From Diphasiastrum complanatum (taxonomy: Eukaryota; Streptophyta; Lycopodiopsida; Lycopodiales; Lycopodiaceae), in the NCBI GenBank assembly GCA_029204225.1, contig CM055112.1, positions 29,104,703 through 29,168,702 on the forward strand: a stretch of 64,000 nucleotides of DNA. Reading direction: 5' to 3'. Under the pieces are notes generated by a model, which was not told the DNA's origin, ran no database searches, and saw only the letters and a program-made list of their open reading frames with translations. How positions within the stretch are numbered: the first letter of the stretch is position 1; each line of letters begins with the position of its first letter. This document shows positions 29,079 to 39,504 of this stretch, one piece after another. A program made the translations under genes and the position numbers.

Positions 29079-30000
29079 TTAAATTCTGCATTCTATTTCT
29101 CCATCTGATCTTTTGTCCCAGCCTTCATCCATAAGCTCAGATAATAAACTATTTGATAAATTTTTGCATACAAACATCGTTGGGGTTTTGTGTACATTGA
29201 CACTTGAAAAGAAATCCACAAATATATTCAAGGAAATAAACCAACTCAATCTGATTGTTTTTGATCTCGTGCTCATTTTTAATGAATTTTTTACATCATT
29301 ATATATCTTGCAACGAAATGATTCTGAAAACTGTCCATTCATCACTTTCAAAACTAGGTAATGGAATTGGTACTATTTGTTCAAAATTTTCTTTTGTATC
29401 AGGAATGTACATTGATTCATAAAAAAAAGATCCCACTATCAGCTAGATCTTTTGTAGTTCTACCTCGATATTACATCTGTCCAATATCAGTGTGAATAGC
29501 ATCTAACACACTTGCTAAAGATCCACTCGGTACCCATTCATTTATGTTGGATGGATATAAATCTGCAAGAGAAAAATGATCAGATTGGCAAGTTTACTAT
29601 TAGATATTTATGAATGACAAAAATCAAAGTATCAAAAATATGAATACTCACAGTTGTTTTTTTTGTGATCCTGACGGTTGAATCCTTGCACATTTATCTC
29701 TAAATGCATATATACATGTTGGACTAGAATTTCTTAAATAGATTTTTCTCCTAATGATTTTCTGAAATCCAAAATTCTGGCCTTCCAATAAGATCGAAAT
29801 GATAGTTTTGACCTTTTCCTTTTTTGAAATGCTCCTCTTGATGATGGATGTATCAAAACCCAAGAGTTTTTTGAATATTTTCTTGGCACCCATAATCCAT
29901 TATCATCTGTCTCGTTGAATAGAAGCACAAAGTCAATTGAGGAGCACGACTTCCTTGATGGCGCCATTCGTAATTTGCATGTAAAAATATGAAACACTAA
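29079..30000 (-). pseudogene. Unassigned degenerate ORFs, possibly viral or retroelement
   Basis: Minus-strand frames 29997-29734, 29893-29648 and 29351-29079 overlap and alternate, as in a frameshifted pseudogene. Readable phrases include KMSTRSKTIRLSWF and, in another frame near 29560-29480, EWVPSGSLASVLDAIHTDIG. No Cys finger, protease DSG/DTG, RT YxDD or RNase H motif is visible. It may belong with 27502-28199 and 30701-31066. Confidence 0.25.
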
Positions 30001-30149
30001 ACTATGAATCTGAAAATTTGCGTAGACAAAAAGTCATGAATCTGAGAAAATGTGTTGGCAAAAATTTAAAACATTGATCTATTTGGCGCCACAAATTACC
30101 TCTAGTTAACCTTGTTAACCATGATTTGACAATGCATATACATTAATGG

Positions 30150-30312
30150 TACATCGATTTTCTCATCTCAACCATCTTTCATATTCATTTTCAACCATTA
30201 ATGGTACATCAATTTTCTCATCTCGACCATCTATCATATTCATTTTCTCATCTCAACCATCTGTCATTTTCATTTTCTCATCTCAACCATCTGTCATATT
30301 CATTTTCAATAT
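30150..30312 (+). repeat. Minisatellite, about 30-bp unit
   Basis: Units of the form TTTTCTCATCTCAACCATCT followed by GTCATATTCA are repeated about five times with few changes, two of them preceded by ATTAATGGTACATC. The open frame through it is a by-product of the repeat. Confidence 0.8.
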
Positions 30313-30700
30313 TTTTGGGTCTCTTCGGGTAGTGATGAGCTGGAAGGGCAAGCCTCATCAACCAATAGCATTTCCACATGCTGCCCGACGAAACAACAGT
30401 ATGTAAAGTTTTTATTTTATTCATATTTGGAAAATTCTACGTTACGTAGAACCCCGATTTCAAGGTTTCAATTGGTCACACATGGCAACGAAAATAAGAA
30501 AAAAAAAAAAAAGGCATGTTTTTCAAAGGCCTTCTTTGGGCTCTAAGTTTCTCTAAAATGCGAAGGTTTGAAACACATAGTCATCCTTTGATTTTCAAGA
30601 TGCTCATTACTTGAACGATTTGTTTAGGCTGAGCATAAGAAATCTAATAGTGGGGACAAGACAAACTTAAACACTGGAACACCCCAGCATAATAACTCAG

Positions 30701-31066
30701 TCAGACCACCCCTTCAAAAGCCACGTTGCTTATTATTGGTTTTGTCCAAATGTGTCCGTAGAATTCTGGCTCCATGTCATTCATCAAATTAACTTTGTTG
30801 AATGTGGGAGGAAATTCAAACACGACGTCACCATCATAAAATCTAGGGATTTCTTCCACAGTCATGCATGTCGGTGTTTGTTTAATCAGTCTAGAAAGTA
30901 GTGTGGATCGAGTCTGAGAAATAATCATGGGAATGACACTGCTTCCTTCTAGCCCAATAGATTTATTGATCTCAATGGATGCAATATCATCATCCAATTC
31001 AGCTCTGTCTTGGTTATAACATTTTATTGGACTATCTGATTCTACTGACAATGTTGCTGATTGCAT
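30701..31066 (-). pseudogene. Unassigned ORF, possible caulimovirid-like fragment
   Basis: A 121-residue minus-strand frame with the readable phrases TRSTLLSRLIKQTPTCMT, EEIPRFYDGDVVFEFPP and EPEFYGHIWTKP. The style and the minus-strand series of frames below it would suit an endogenous plant pararetrovirus or a retroelement 5' region, but I cannot tie it to a named domain. It ends about 115 bp before the Copia LTR at 31183, so the Copia insertion may have separated it from the rest of its element. Low certainty. Confidence 0.25.
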
Positions 31067-31182
31067 AAAAGCGTGTATTTATATTAAACTCTGCATCAAT
31101 AGTTTTCTCATCCAATTTTCTTGTCCAACAATATAGGTTGTGACGCTCGATTTTTATTTTGCAGAGCATAGGTTGGCTGGTG

Positions 31183-31864
31183 TGTTAAAAATTCACAATT
31201 CTAGCTTGACTAGTTTTGGTCATATGACTTGTAAATAGTTAGATGGTCATGATGTGGCTTGTCACACGTGCCAAATAGCATAGGATTCCATTCATAAGGA
31301 TGTTCTCAAGTAGACCTAAGTGTTAGAACCTTTGGAATGAGTCCAAATTATGCTTAGATACAAGGGAGAAAAAATAGGAGCTATTTTTGGTAATTTTTGC
31401 ATTGTTGAGGGATCTCCAAGATTCCAACCCTAACTTGGTAGGGATGAAAGATCCACCAAAATTAGCATTAGGGATAGGTTTAGGGCTACTCATACCTGCC
31501 CAAAACCGTGATGGATCATGTATATATAGGTGATGATATCTCACCAAAATCAATCAAGCAATTTCATGTTTTTTCTCTCATAATGGTGCAATTGCTCTCT
31601 ATGTTCATAATTGTTTGAGTACTTGTGATTACTAATGATTATAGGATTGAATGTAGGTCTGGTGTACAGTACTCAGACTGTGGGAGGCTGTACTTTCACA
31701 CGTGTGAAGCCTTCTTCAAGGATTTGGGCCATGTAGTGAGGTTCAAGCATAGATTTTTGAGGGATTTTGATGGTTCAACTTGTGCTAATCTTATGAAATC
31801 ATAATCTATTGTTTTCCTCATCATTTCAAGTGTTTTAGGATCCTTATTTGCTGTAATTTTTACA
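31183..31864 (+). repeat. 5' LTR of Copia (682 bp)
   Basis: It begins TGTTAAAAATTCACAATTC and ends TAATTTTTACA. It includes a TATATATA promoter-like box near 31520-31527 and runs up to the primer site at 31865. It is the full-length LTR of the pair. Confidence 0.92.
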
Positions 31865-31883
31865 TGGTATCAGAGCCTAAAGG
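31865..31883 (+). other. Primer-binding site of Copia
   Basis: TGGTATCAGAGCCTAAAGG directly follows the LTR and is complementary to the 3' end of initiator tRNA-Met over at least the first 12 nt. The leader 31884-32673 is non-coding. Confidence 0.9.
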
Positions 31884-32673
31884 CTGAAATGAGCTAAATC
31901 CTTGGTTTTCATTCAATTTGATCACAATTTTTGATCTAAATCTTGTGTAGATTGGATCTTAGCATCTAGTATTGATTCTAGAACTCAAAGTGAGTCAAAT
32001 ACATTGGAGATTGGTGTTGTGTGACTTCATTTGCAGGTGTTTAGGTGTCTAAAACCATAGGCAAAGTTGAATTCAATTCACATTACCAAGATAGCAAGTT
32101 TTGCTTGCTCCAAGCATTGATTTCTAAGCAAGTTTTGGAGGTGATTTCATAGAGGAGGCTTTTTAGCATTCAAGGAGAGGGAAGATCAGAGTTTTGGGGA
32201 CTCTTAAAGTCTGTTAAGGTGTAGTAGACACCTCCTAAAGTGATTTAGGTTCAGTCCAACCATTGCTTGACTTATGCACCAAATTAGATCAATTTTTCAT
32301 CAATTTTGATCATTTTTTGCTTGTGATTGGATAGTAGATTGTGTTGCATCCTCATTAAGTTCCATTTAGATCTTTTACAAGTGATTTTGGAAGTATATTA
32401 GGTTGCTGAAATTCACTCTTGATCAGATCATTTGGAAGCTTTAATGTTCTTTATAGAAAGAGAGGCAATTCTACTAGTATTGTCTACTTCAATCAAGCAA
32501 GCACATTGTTTCTAGTATTCTATGATTTGATTTTGTTAGAGATCATTCTTAGATCTTTATAGGAAGTCTATTACTGATCTTTTCAGGTCCCTAAGAAGTG
32601 GGATAAGGTAGACCTTCAATCAAATCAATAGAAGTAACCTTCATTTGTGTCAAGTCCTTGATTAGGAGACTAG

Positions 32674-35600
32674 ATGGCATCTATAAATGCATATCTTTTG
32701 GATACTAATGAAAGGCTCAACAAAACTAACTATTCCATATGGAAAGTTAGAATGGAATCTATCATGATCATGCAAGATCTGATGGAAATTGTAAATGGTA
32801 AGGAGGGTGAACCTATTCATCCTCAAGAAAAAGCCAAATACATCAAGAGGTGCAATGTTGCACTACATTGCATAAAAATGAATGTTGCAAATGAACTCTT
32901 AAGAGAGGTAGGAGATTGCACTTCAGCTCAAGATGCTTGGGAGACTTTGCAAAAGGTCTATGAATCCAAGAACCAAACTAGAATGTTAGCTTTGAAGAAT
33001 CAAATCTATAGAAGCTATCAAAAGAAAGGAGAGAGTGCACATACTTTTGTCCTAAGAGTAAAGGAATTGAACAAAGAGCTAGCCTTTATAGGTGACCCTA
33101 TCAAGGATGAAGAGCTTGTTCAACTCATATTGAATGGACTAAGCTTTGAATTTGACAATTTGGTTCAGGGATATGCAATTATGGGTAAGCTACCCATACT
33201 TGAAGAACTCCAAGGCACACTCATGGCCGAGGAATCAAGAAGGAGCCAAATGCAAGAGAGGATGGATAGGCTTTCCATCCAAGGTGGAGATGACCAAGCT
33301 CTCTTCACCAAAGGCAAAGGCAAGTCCAAAGGCAAAGGATCAACATTCAAGAAGTCTACAAAGCTTGAGGATCAAGAAGGACCCCCAAAGGCATCTCCAT
33401 CAACCACCAAAGTCAAGAAGGGCAAATCAAAGGTGAAGTGCTACTATTGTAGCAAGATGGGGCATTATGCCTCGGAATGCTTCAAGAGGAAGCAAGATCA
33501 AAGCCAAGCCAACATGAGCAAAGAGGAGGAGGAGGAGAGTTCACATGAGGACTCTCTCATGATGTCCATATTTTATTCAACAAGCTTCAAAGGAAAAGAT
33601 CCTTGGTGGATTGACTCGGGTGCTAGTTCACACATGACTAGTAAAAGAGAGTTTTTCTCTTCTCTCTTATCTTATGATGGACCTATAAAGTCTATCTATA
33701 CAGCAAATGATGAAGCTTGTAAGATTGAAGGAGTTGGTAGCATTCCCCTTTGCTTAGGATCTTCCAAAAAGATCAACATAGAAGGTGTTTTGTACATTCC
33801 TACAATAACAAAGAATCTACTAAGTGTTGGCCAAATGGTAGACAATGGTTTCAATGTTGACTTTGCTTCAAATGAATGTTTCATCAAGAAGAAGGGTAAG
33901 ATAGTGGCTAAGGGCACTAGACTTGGCAAACTTTATAAGCTGGATGCATTTGTGGATACTAATGTTGTCATGTTGGCCGAGAAGAGCAAGATATCTACCT
34001 TTACTTTATGGCACAAAAGACTTGGACATGTCAACTCGGGTTCCATGGAGGCTATGATCAAGGAGGAGTATGCTTTAGGCCTACCAAGGTCTATTGGGAA
34101 GGAAGACAAGGTTTGTGAAGCTTGTGCCTTATCCAAGGCACATAAGAAGGTGTTTCCTAACTCCATCACAAAGTCATCTCATCCTCTTGAACTCATACAC
34201 TCGGATGTGCACATTGCTAGCACCAAATCTAATGGAGGTTCATCCATGTTTTTAACCTTCATTGATGACTACTCAAGATATTGTTGGGTGTTCTTACTTT
34301 CCTTCAAGTCTCAAGTATTTGATACTTTTGTAAAGTTCAAGTTGTTTGTGAAAAAGCATCATAATCATAGCATCAAGATTCTTAGAAGTGACAATGGTGG
34401 AGAATTCATCTCCAATGAGTTCAAGGCCTTTTGTGAGGAGGAAGGGATCAAGAAAGAGACTTCTTGTCCTTACACTCCTCAACAAAATGGAGTTGCTGAA
34501 AGAAGGAATAGAACATTATGTGAATGTTCTAAGGCTTTAAGATTAGATGCTTGTTTGCCCAAATCCTTTTGGGGTGAGTCTCTTATATGTGCAAACTACT
34601 TGATGAATAGGGTGTCTTGCAAAGCAATTGAAGGCAAAACTCCTTATGAGATGTTGTATGGAAAGAAACCCAATCTTAATCACTTGAAAGTTTTTGGGTG
34701 TATATGTTATGTGCATGTGCCATTGGAAACAAGAACCAAGGAGGATCCATCTTCCACAAGAGGGATCATGCTTGGATATGCAAGCTCAAGCAAGGGCTAC
34801 AAAGTCTATCTCCCATCCTTGAACAAATTTGTTGTTTCAAGGGATGTCATCTTTGATGAACATCATATGCATATGCTTGAAGAAGGCTCAAGTGCTCCAA
34901 CAATCAATAAGAAGATGGCCGAGGAGCAAGATCTTGGTTTTGAGGAGGAGCTCATGGAGGATCAAGCACCAAACCCACCTATCACACCAAGGAGATCTTC
35001 AAGGGCAAAAGTGGAGCCATCAAGGCTCACATATCAAGGCAAAGGACAACAAGTTGAGGGTATCTCATCCACTTCTTATGCTTTATCTAGTTTTGAAGAA
35101 CTGTCTAATGTTGAAGATGCATTGAACTCCAAAGAATGGTATAAAGCTATGTTGGATGAGTATGATGCCTTGATTGAGAATGAAACTTGGTTGCTTGTTG
35201 AGAGATCTCAAAGGAATGTAATAGGATGCAAGTGGGTCTTCAAGCTTAAGTTGAATGCAAATGGGAGTGTTAACAAACATAAAGCAAGATTAGTTGCAAA
35301 AGGTTATGCTCAAGAGAGAGGGATAGACTATGAGGAAACTTTTGCACCCGTGGCCAAGATGGTCACAATAAGACTAATCATTGCACTTGCATCACATTTT
35401 GGATGGATTCTATGTCAAATGGATGTCTCTAATGCTTTCTTGAATGGTTTTTTGGAAGAGGATATCTATATGGAGCAGCCACAAGGGTTCATCAAGCATG
35501 GAATGGAGAACAAAGTATGCCATCTCCAAAGAAGCATCTATGGCTTGAAGCAAGCCTCGAGATCTTGGAATTCAAGACTACATTGCTATCTTATTTCACT

Positions 35601-36393
35601 TTCTTTTGTTCAAAGTGAATATGATCCTACTCTTTACATTAAGTTTGATGATGTTGGTATTGTACTTTTACTCATTTATGTAGATGACATCATCATTAGT
35701 GGAAATAGTGTTGATGGTATTGAAAAAATCAAGATAGATCTATCCCTAGAGTTCAAGATGGTAGATCTAGGGTGTCTTCACTTCATCTTAGGCATAGAAG
35801 TACTTAGAGGGTCTGATTTTATCTTTATAAGTCAAGTAAACTATGCTCAAAGTCTTTTGAAGAAGTTTAAGATGGAAGTATGCAAAAGTGTTGACACACC
35901 AATGGAGCAAGATGTAAAAGTGCCAAATGAAGATGATGAAAGATCCTTCATGGACATCACTTTGTTTAGACAACTTATAGGTTCCTTAATGTGGATCACT
36001 ATAACTAGACCAGATCTTAGCTTTAGTGTATGTAGGTTGAGCCAATCCATGCAAAAGCCATTGAATATCCATTGGAAAAAGGCTAAGAGGATTCTAAGAT
36101 ACATCTCGGGTACATTGGATTTTGGGATTCTATATAGAGGAGATGTGATTAACCTTCATGCATTTAGTGATTCAGATTTTGCAGGGGACAAGAGGGATAG
36201 GAAATCAACAAGTGCCTATTCAACTTTCATAGGAGAAGGTGTGGTTTCATGGCTTTCAAAAAAGCAAGAAACTATATCTCTATCTTCAACCGAGGCCGAG
36301 TACAAAGCTTTGACAACCACTACAAAGGAGGTACTTTGGATCAAGAGATTATTGGTGGAACTAAAGATCATAGATTCAGAGGAGGCACCATAA
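32674..36393 (+). CDS. Copia Gag-Pol polyprotein, frameshifted in RNase H
   Basis: The 1,239-codon frame starts MASINAYLLDTNERLNKTNY at the first ATG after the leader. Domains in order: UBN2-type gag (about residues 10-200), a basic Lys/Gly stretch, zinc knuckle CYYCSKMGHYASEC (about 256-269), aspartic protease WWIDSGASSHM (Asp about 314), pre-integrase (LWHKRLGH to CEACALSKAHKK), integrase with HSDVH, LRSDNGGEF and [12 protein letters not shown] (the D-D-E triad), RT with GCKWVFKLKLNANGSVNKHK and the catalytic YVDDII (about 1002), and RNase H with SDSDFAGD and SLSSTEAEY. A premature TAA at 36391-36393 follows a one-base shift. The remaining 80 residues continue in another frame at 36393-36641. 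Confidence 0.95.
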   Translation: MASINAYLLDTNERLNKTNYSIWKVRMESIMIMQDLMEIVNGKEGEPIHPQEKAKYIKRCNVALHCIKMNVANELLREVGDCTSAQDAWETLQKVYESKNQTRMLALKNQIYRSYQKKGESAHTFVLRVKELNKELAFIGDPIKDEELVQLILNGLSFEFDNLVQGYAIMGKLPILEELQGTLMAEESRRSQMQERMDRLSIQGGDDQALFTKGKGKSKGKGSTFKKSTKLEDQEGPPKASPSTTKVKKGKSKVKCYYCSKMGHYASECFKRKQDQSQANMSKEEEEESSHEDSLMMSIFYSTSFKGKDPWWIDSGASSHMTSKREFFSSLLSYDGPIKSIYTANDEACKIEGVGSIPLCLGSSKKINIEGVLYIPTITKNLLSVGQMVDNGFNVDFASNECFIKKKGKIVAKGTRLGKLYKLDAFVDTNVVMLAEKSKISTFTLWHKRLGHVNSGSMEAMIKEEYALGLPRSIGKEDKVCEACALSKAHKKVFPNSITKSSHPLELIHSDVHIASTKSNGGSSMFLTFIDDYSRYCWVFLLSFKSQVFDTFVKFKLFVKKHHNHSIKILRSDNGGEFISNEFKAFCEEEGIKKETSCPYTPQQNGVAERRNRTLCECSKALRLDACLPKSFWGESLICANYLMNRVSCKAIEGKTPYEMLYGKKPNLNHLKVFGCICYVHVPLETRTKEDPSSTRGIMLGYASSSKGYKVYLPSLNKFVVSRDVIFDEHHMHMLEEGSSAPTINKKMAEEQDLGFEEELMEDQAPNPPITPRRSSRAKVEPSRLTYQGKGQQVEGISSTSYALSSFEELSNVEDALNSKEWYKAMLDEYDALIENETWLLVERSQRNVIGCKWVFKLKLNANGSVNKHKARLVAKGYAQERGIDYEETFAPVAKMVTIRLIIALASHFGWILCQMDVSNAFLNGFLEEDIYMEQPQGFIKHGMENKVCHLQRSIYGLKQASRSWNSRLHCYLISLSFVQSEYDPTLYIKFDDVGIVLLLIYVDDIIISGNSVDGIEKIKIDLSLEFKMVDLGCLHFILGIEVLRGSDFIFISQVNYAQSLLKKFKMEVCKSVDTPMEQDVKVPNEDDERSFMDITLFRQLIGSLMWITITRPDLSFSVCRLSQSMQKPLNIHWKKAKRILRYISGTLDFGILYRGDVINLHAFSDSDFAGDKRDRKSTSAYSTFIGEGVVSWLSKKQETISLSSTEAEYKALTTTTKEVLWIKRLLVELKIIDSEEAP

Positions 36394-36641
36394 TCTACAA
36401 TGACAATATATCAGCCCAACACCTTGCATCTAACCCAATCTTCCATGCAAGATCTAAGCACATTGAGATATGTCATCACTTTGTGAGAGAAATGGTGCAA
36501 GCCAAGGAGATTGCTTTGGAGCATGTTCCAAGCAATGAATGTGTAGCTGATCTACTTACTAAACCACTTCCAAAGACACCTTTTATGAAGTTCCGATCAT
36601 CACTTGGAGTGATTAGTAAAGCAATGATTGAACCAAGCTAG
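36393..36641 (+). CDS. Copia RNase H C-terminal part, out of frame
   Basis: This frame continues the polyprotein after the frameshift: TIIYNDNISAQHLASNPIFH, ARSKHIEICHHFVREMV and ECVADLLTKPLPKTPF, the standard Copia RNase H end, then a stop at 36639-36641. Conservation on both sides of the break shows that the shift is recent. Confidence 0.9.
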   Translation: MYNDNISAQHLASNPIFHARSKHIEICHHFVREMVQAKEIALEHVPSNECVADLLTKPLPKTPFMKFRSSLGVISKAMIEPS

Positions 36642-36655
36642 ATAGTGAGGAGGAG
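36642..36655 (+). other. Polypurine tract of Copia
   Basis: ATAGTGAGGAGGAG immediately precedes the 3' LTR TG. It is purine-rich and correctly placed for plus-strand priming. Confidence 0.75.
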
Positions 36656-37049
36656 TGTTAAAAATTCACAATTCTAGCTTGACTAGTTTTGGTCATATGA
36701 CTTGTAAATAGTTAGATGGTCATGATGTGGCTTGTCACACGTGCCAAATAGCATAGGATTCCATTCATAAGGATGTTCTAAAGTAGACCTAAGTGTTAGA
36801 ACCTTTGGAATGAGTCCAAATTATGCTTAGATACAAGGGAGAAAAAATAGGAGCTATTTTTGGTAATTTTTGCATTGTTGAGGAATCTCCAAGATTCCAA
36901 CCCTAACTTGGTAGGGATGAAAGATCCACCAAAATTAGCATTAGGGATAGGTTTAGGGCTACACTTGTGCTAATCTTATGAAATCATAATCTATTGTTTC
37001 CCTCATCATTTCAAGTGTTTTAGGATCCTTATTTGCTGTAATTTTTACA
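36656..37049 (+). repeat. 3' LTR of Copia, internally deleted (394 bp)
   Basis: It matches the 5' LTR from TGTTAAAAATTC to GGGCTAC (near 36962) and resumes at ACTTGTGCTAATC. The intervening 288 bp of the 5' LTR, including the TATA-like box and the start of the presumed transcript, is missing. Only two nucleotides (AC) are shared at the junction, so this is a short-homology deletion. It ends TTTTTACA. Confidence 0.9.
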
Positions 37050-37054
37050 TCGAA

Positions 37055-37345
37055 GTCATATCCGATAAATCCTTGATAATCTCCAAAGTTTTATCCGACA
37101 AGGAGAAACAACAATATACAGACTTGCGCACTGAATATCATGATGTTTTTGCCTGGACTATGGAAGATTTTAAAGGCATTAACAAGAAATTTGATCAACA
37201 CCGAATTGACCTGAAAGAAGAAGCAGTACCGATATGTCAACGCCAATATAGAATCAACCCCAAGTATTCAATGCTTGTGATGAAAAACTCAATAAATATT
37301 TAAAATCTGGAATTATTTATCCAGTACTCAGCAGTGAATGGGTTT
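37055..37345 (+). pseudogene. Ty3/gypsy RT N-terminal fragment
   Basis: The frame reads YHDVFAWTMEDFKGINKKFD and QRQYRINPKYS, then after a one-base shift DEKLNKYLKSGIIYPVLSSE. This is the start of a Ty3/gypsy reverse transcriptase (DVFAW...QR.YR.NP...L...G.I.PV..SEWV), most like the Tat-type branch. The similarity ends before the catalytic region. It directly follows the Copia 3' LTR. Confidence 0.7.
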
Positions 37346-37444
37346 TAACACTCCCTCGCCCTTTTTTGTCACATGGCAAAACCCACCCACCCATCTCCCC
37401 CGAGCACTTAAACCATCAGCCTCTTGCCCAAACAAGATAAAAAT

Positions 37445-37746
37445 TCAAGATCATCATAGTTCTTTTTACTTCGCTTGTGCGTGTTGTTTTGATAGTCTCT
37501 CTTATTAAGCATTTTTTGATATAAACGGAGCTCACTCTATCCACTCATTTAGGCATTGAGCAACGTGTCCTGTTAATATACTAATGGTATCGACTCCATT
37601 CTTTTTTACCAAGATGGCAAACCGATCAAACTTGATAGTTCACTTCAGCAAATCTAGATCATCATAGTTCTTTTTTCTTCGCTTGTGTGTGATGTTTTGA
37701 TAAATTCTCTTATAAAGCATTTTTTAATATATGGGTTCACTCTATC
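37445..37746 (+). repeat. Direct repeat of about 95 bp, spacing 208 bp
   Basis: 37445-37541 and 37653-37746 both run from an AGATCATCATAGTTCTTTT-type start to a TTCACTCTATCC-type end, with about 85-90 percent identity by eye. No coding. Confidence 0.75.
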
Positions 37747-39045
37747 CCTTCCATCCTTTGACAGAAGGGCCCCAACACTGCCACATTGGCAGTGCCGAAG
37801 ACGCTGCTCCCCAGGTTTTAGCCCCCCTTAGAAAACCAAGATGCATTATGGGCCAAACAAGAAAAGTAGTAAAGCCTAAATCAAAACTAATAATGTCTAG
37901 AAGCTTTATGTTAAACAATATTGATTTAAAGGAAATTAAAAACCTAGAGTTTAATAACTGAGCTCCAAAGCAAAGTGAACAAAGTTGAATTAAATCATGC
38001 TAAACTGTTCGTCTCCTTCTACTGTCACCCAATCCTGCTGAAACAAGCAATTTTTCAGATGTCCTTGATTCATTAGTTGCCATGATTATACCAAACCACT
38101 GACTTGCATGCAGAAACAACAGTATTTCATGTCCTAATGTTACAAAATTACAGCCATTGCAAACAAAACTTGTACATACCATATCACTTTTATTGCTCCT
38201 GCTTGCTCACATTTAGCAAACTTGTCAAAGTCAATTTGTGCACGAACACATGATCGATAAAAATAGAATAAATTTTCTCCATGCAACTTGTTTGGTAATG
38301 GAATGTGATGCGGCATGAGTGACAGCCAGAACGGCCATTAGATCCGAAACACAACAGAATCTTTTACCTCTGTCCCACATACCGCAGATCTGGAATTCAT
38401 AATTTGGATAAAAAATGCTCATAAAAGTTTTGTGAAAGACAGCGATCATGAACTGGATGTCATGTCACTTTGTAGACTGTGTCCAGCCATGCTTTCCATG
38501 CTTCTGATAGCTCTTAGCTGATAGCTCTTAGATGCTGTCAGAATTCTGACACCCTCAAAGAAAAACAAAAGTGCTTAGCAACGTCCCTCTAGAATAAAGA
38601 TAACGATGCAACGTGGTCATGTTTTCTCAAGAAGCAGGTGGGCTACCTTGCCCTTATAATGAAGAAGTTTGAATCCATCATTAACATAGGAGGAAAGTAA
38701 ATGTTTTATGAGCTGCAAAGTGCTTTTGAGAAGCTTTATGGACTTCAAGGAACGTGTTGCATGTATTTTCACAAATAATAATCTCCTTCATATTTCATTT
38801 TTGATCTTTTTTTTTTTTCTCGTAAAACAAATCACGCACAAAGCTGAAACCATAATTTCCAAAGGAATGAAGTCCTTTGCATGAATTAATCCACTTCAAA
38901 CATATGAAGTAAAATACCACCAATAACATAGATCAAAATTTCAAAGACCCTTAGACATTGGTTTTAGTGAAGGTGAAAGACATCTTATTTGTGGTTTAGA
39001 AGATTTTGGTGAACTTTGAGTTGGAAACACCTACCAGTTTTTGTT
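37745..39045. repeat. Inverted duplication, left arm (1.3 kb)
   Basis: Highly similar in reverse complement to 61197-62527, about 22 kb away. Matching blocks include the short conceptual frame MIAVFHKTFMSIFYPNY (38449 leftwards here, 61801 rightwards there) and the GCCCATAATGCATCTTGG block near 37840. The arm contains a SINE-like tail (AGGTTTTAGCCCCCCTTAG) near 37813. No gene is recognised in it; the short frames are not clearly protein. Edges are by eye. Confidence 0.8.
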
Positions 39046-39238
39046 TTTTTGAAAGCTTTAGTCATACATATAAACTTTACCTAAAAGATTTTGGCTACCA
39101 CCATACAAGTTAGCTACATTGACTACCTTTATACTTTACATAGTTGAGTTGTTTTGTGAGTCACGACTCGTATTGAATTTAAGAGTATATACTTATATCA
39201 TAGATTCTTTGCTATATAGATCAGTTTATTACTTTATG

Positions 39239-39504
39239 ACTTGCATCACACTCGGTCTAATGCTACCACCATTCTGTGTGACAATATCAATTGTATTTCA
39301 CTATCTCTGAATCCCAGATTTCATGGCAAGTCAAAGCACATTGAAATCCAATACCATTTTTTCAAGACAAGTGCAATGCTGCTCCACAACAGAAATGGTT
39401 GCAGACATTCATCAAAGCTCTTCCCAAGATCAAGCATCAAAAGTTTTTTAGTATGCTAAATCTGACGAAGACACCAAGGCACCAACCGAGACCTTAAGGG
39501 GGAC
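39239..39504 (+). pseudogene. Copia RNase H end plus polypurine tract
   Basis: It reads ILCDNINCISLSLNPRFHGK and KHIEIQYHFFKT, the C-terminal Copia RNase H motif, then with a frame change IKALPKIKHQKFFSML. It ends with AAGGGGGA (39496-39503), a polypurine tract abutting the LTR at 39505. Upstream the element is lost. Confidence 0.75.

Larger units (their letters stand above)
31183..37049 (+). mobile_element. Near-complete Copia retrotransposon, 5.9 kb
   Basis: The order is 5' LTR (31183-31864), primer-binding site, leader, one long gag-pol frame, polypurine tract and 3' LTR (36656-37049). The shared parts of the two LTRs differ at about three positions in 394 bp, so the insertion is recent. 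Three oddities: the 3' LTR lacks about 288 bp present in the 5' LTR, the flanking 5-bp sequences do not match (no target-site duplication), and the polyprotein has one frameshift in RNase H. All other domains are intact. It separates minus-strand ORF remains on its left from a plus-strand gypsy RT scrap on its right. Confidence 0.92.
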
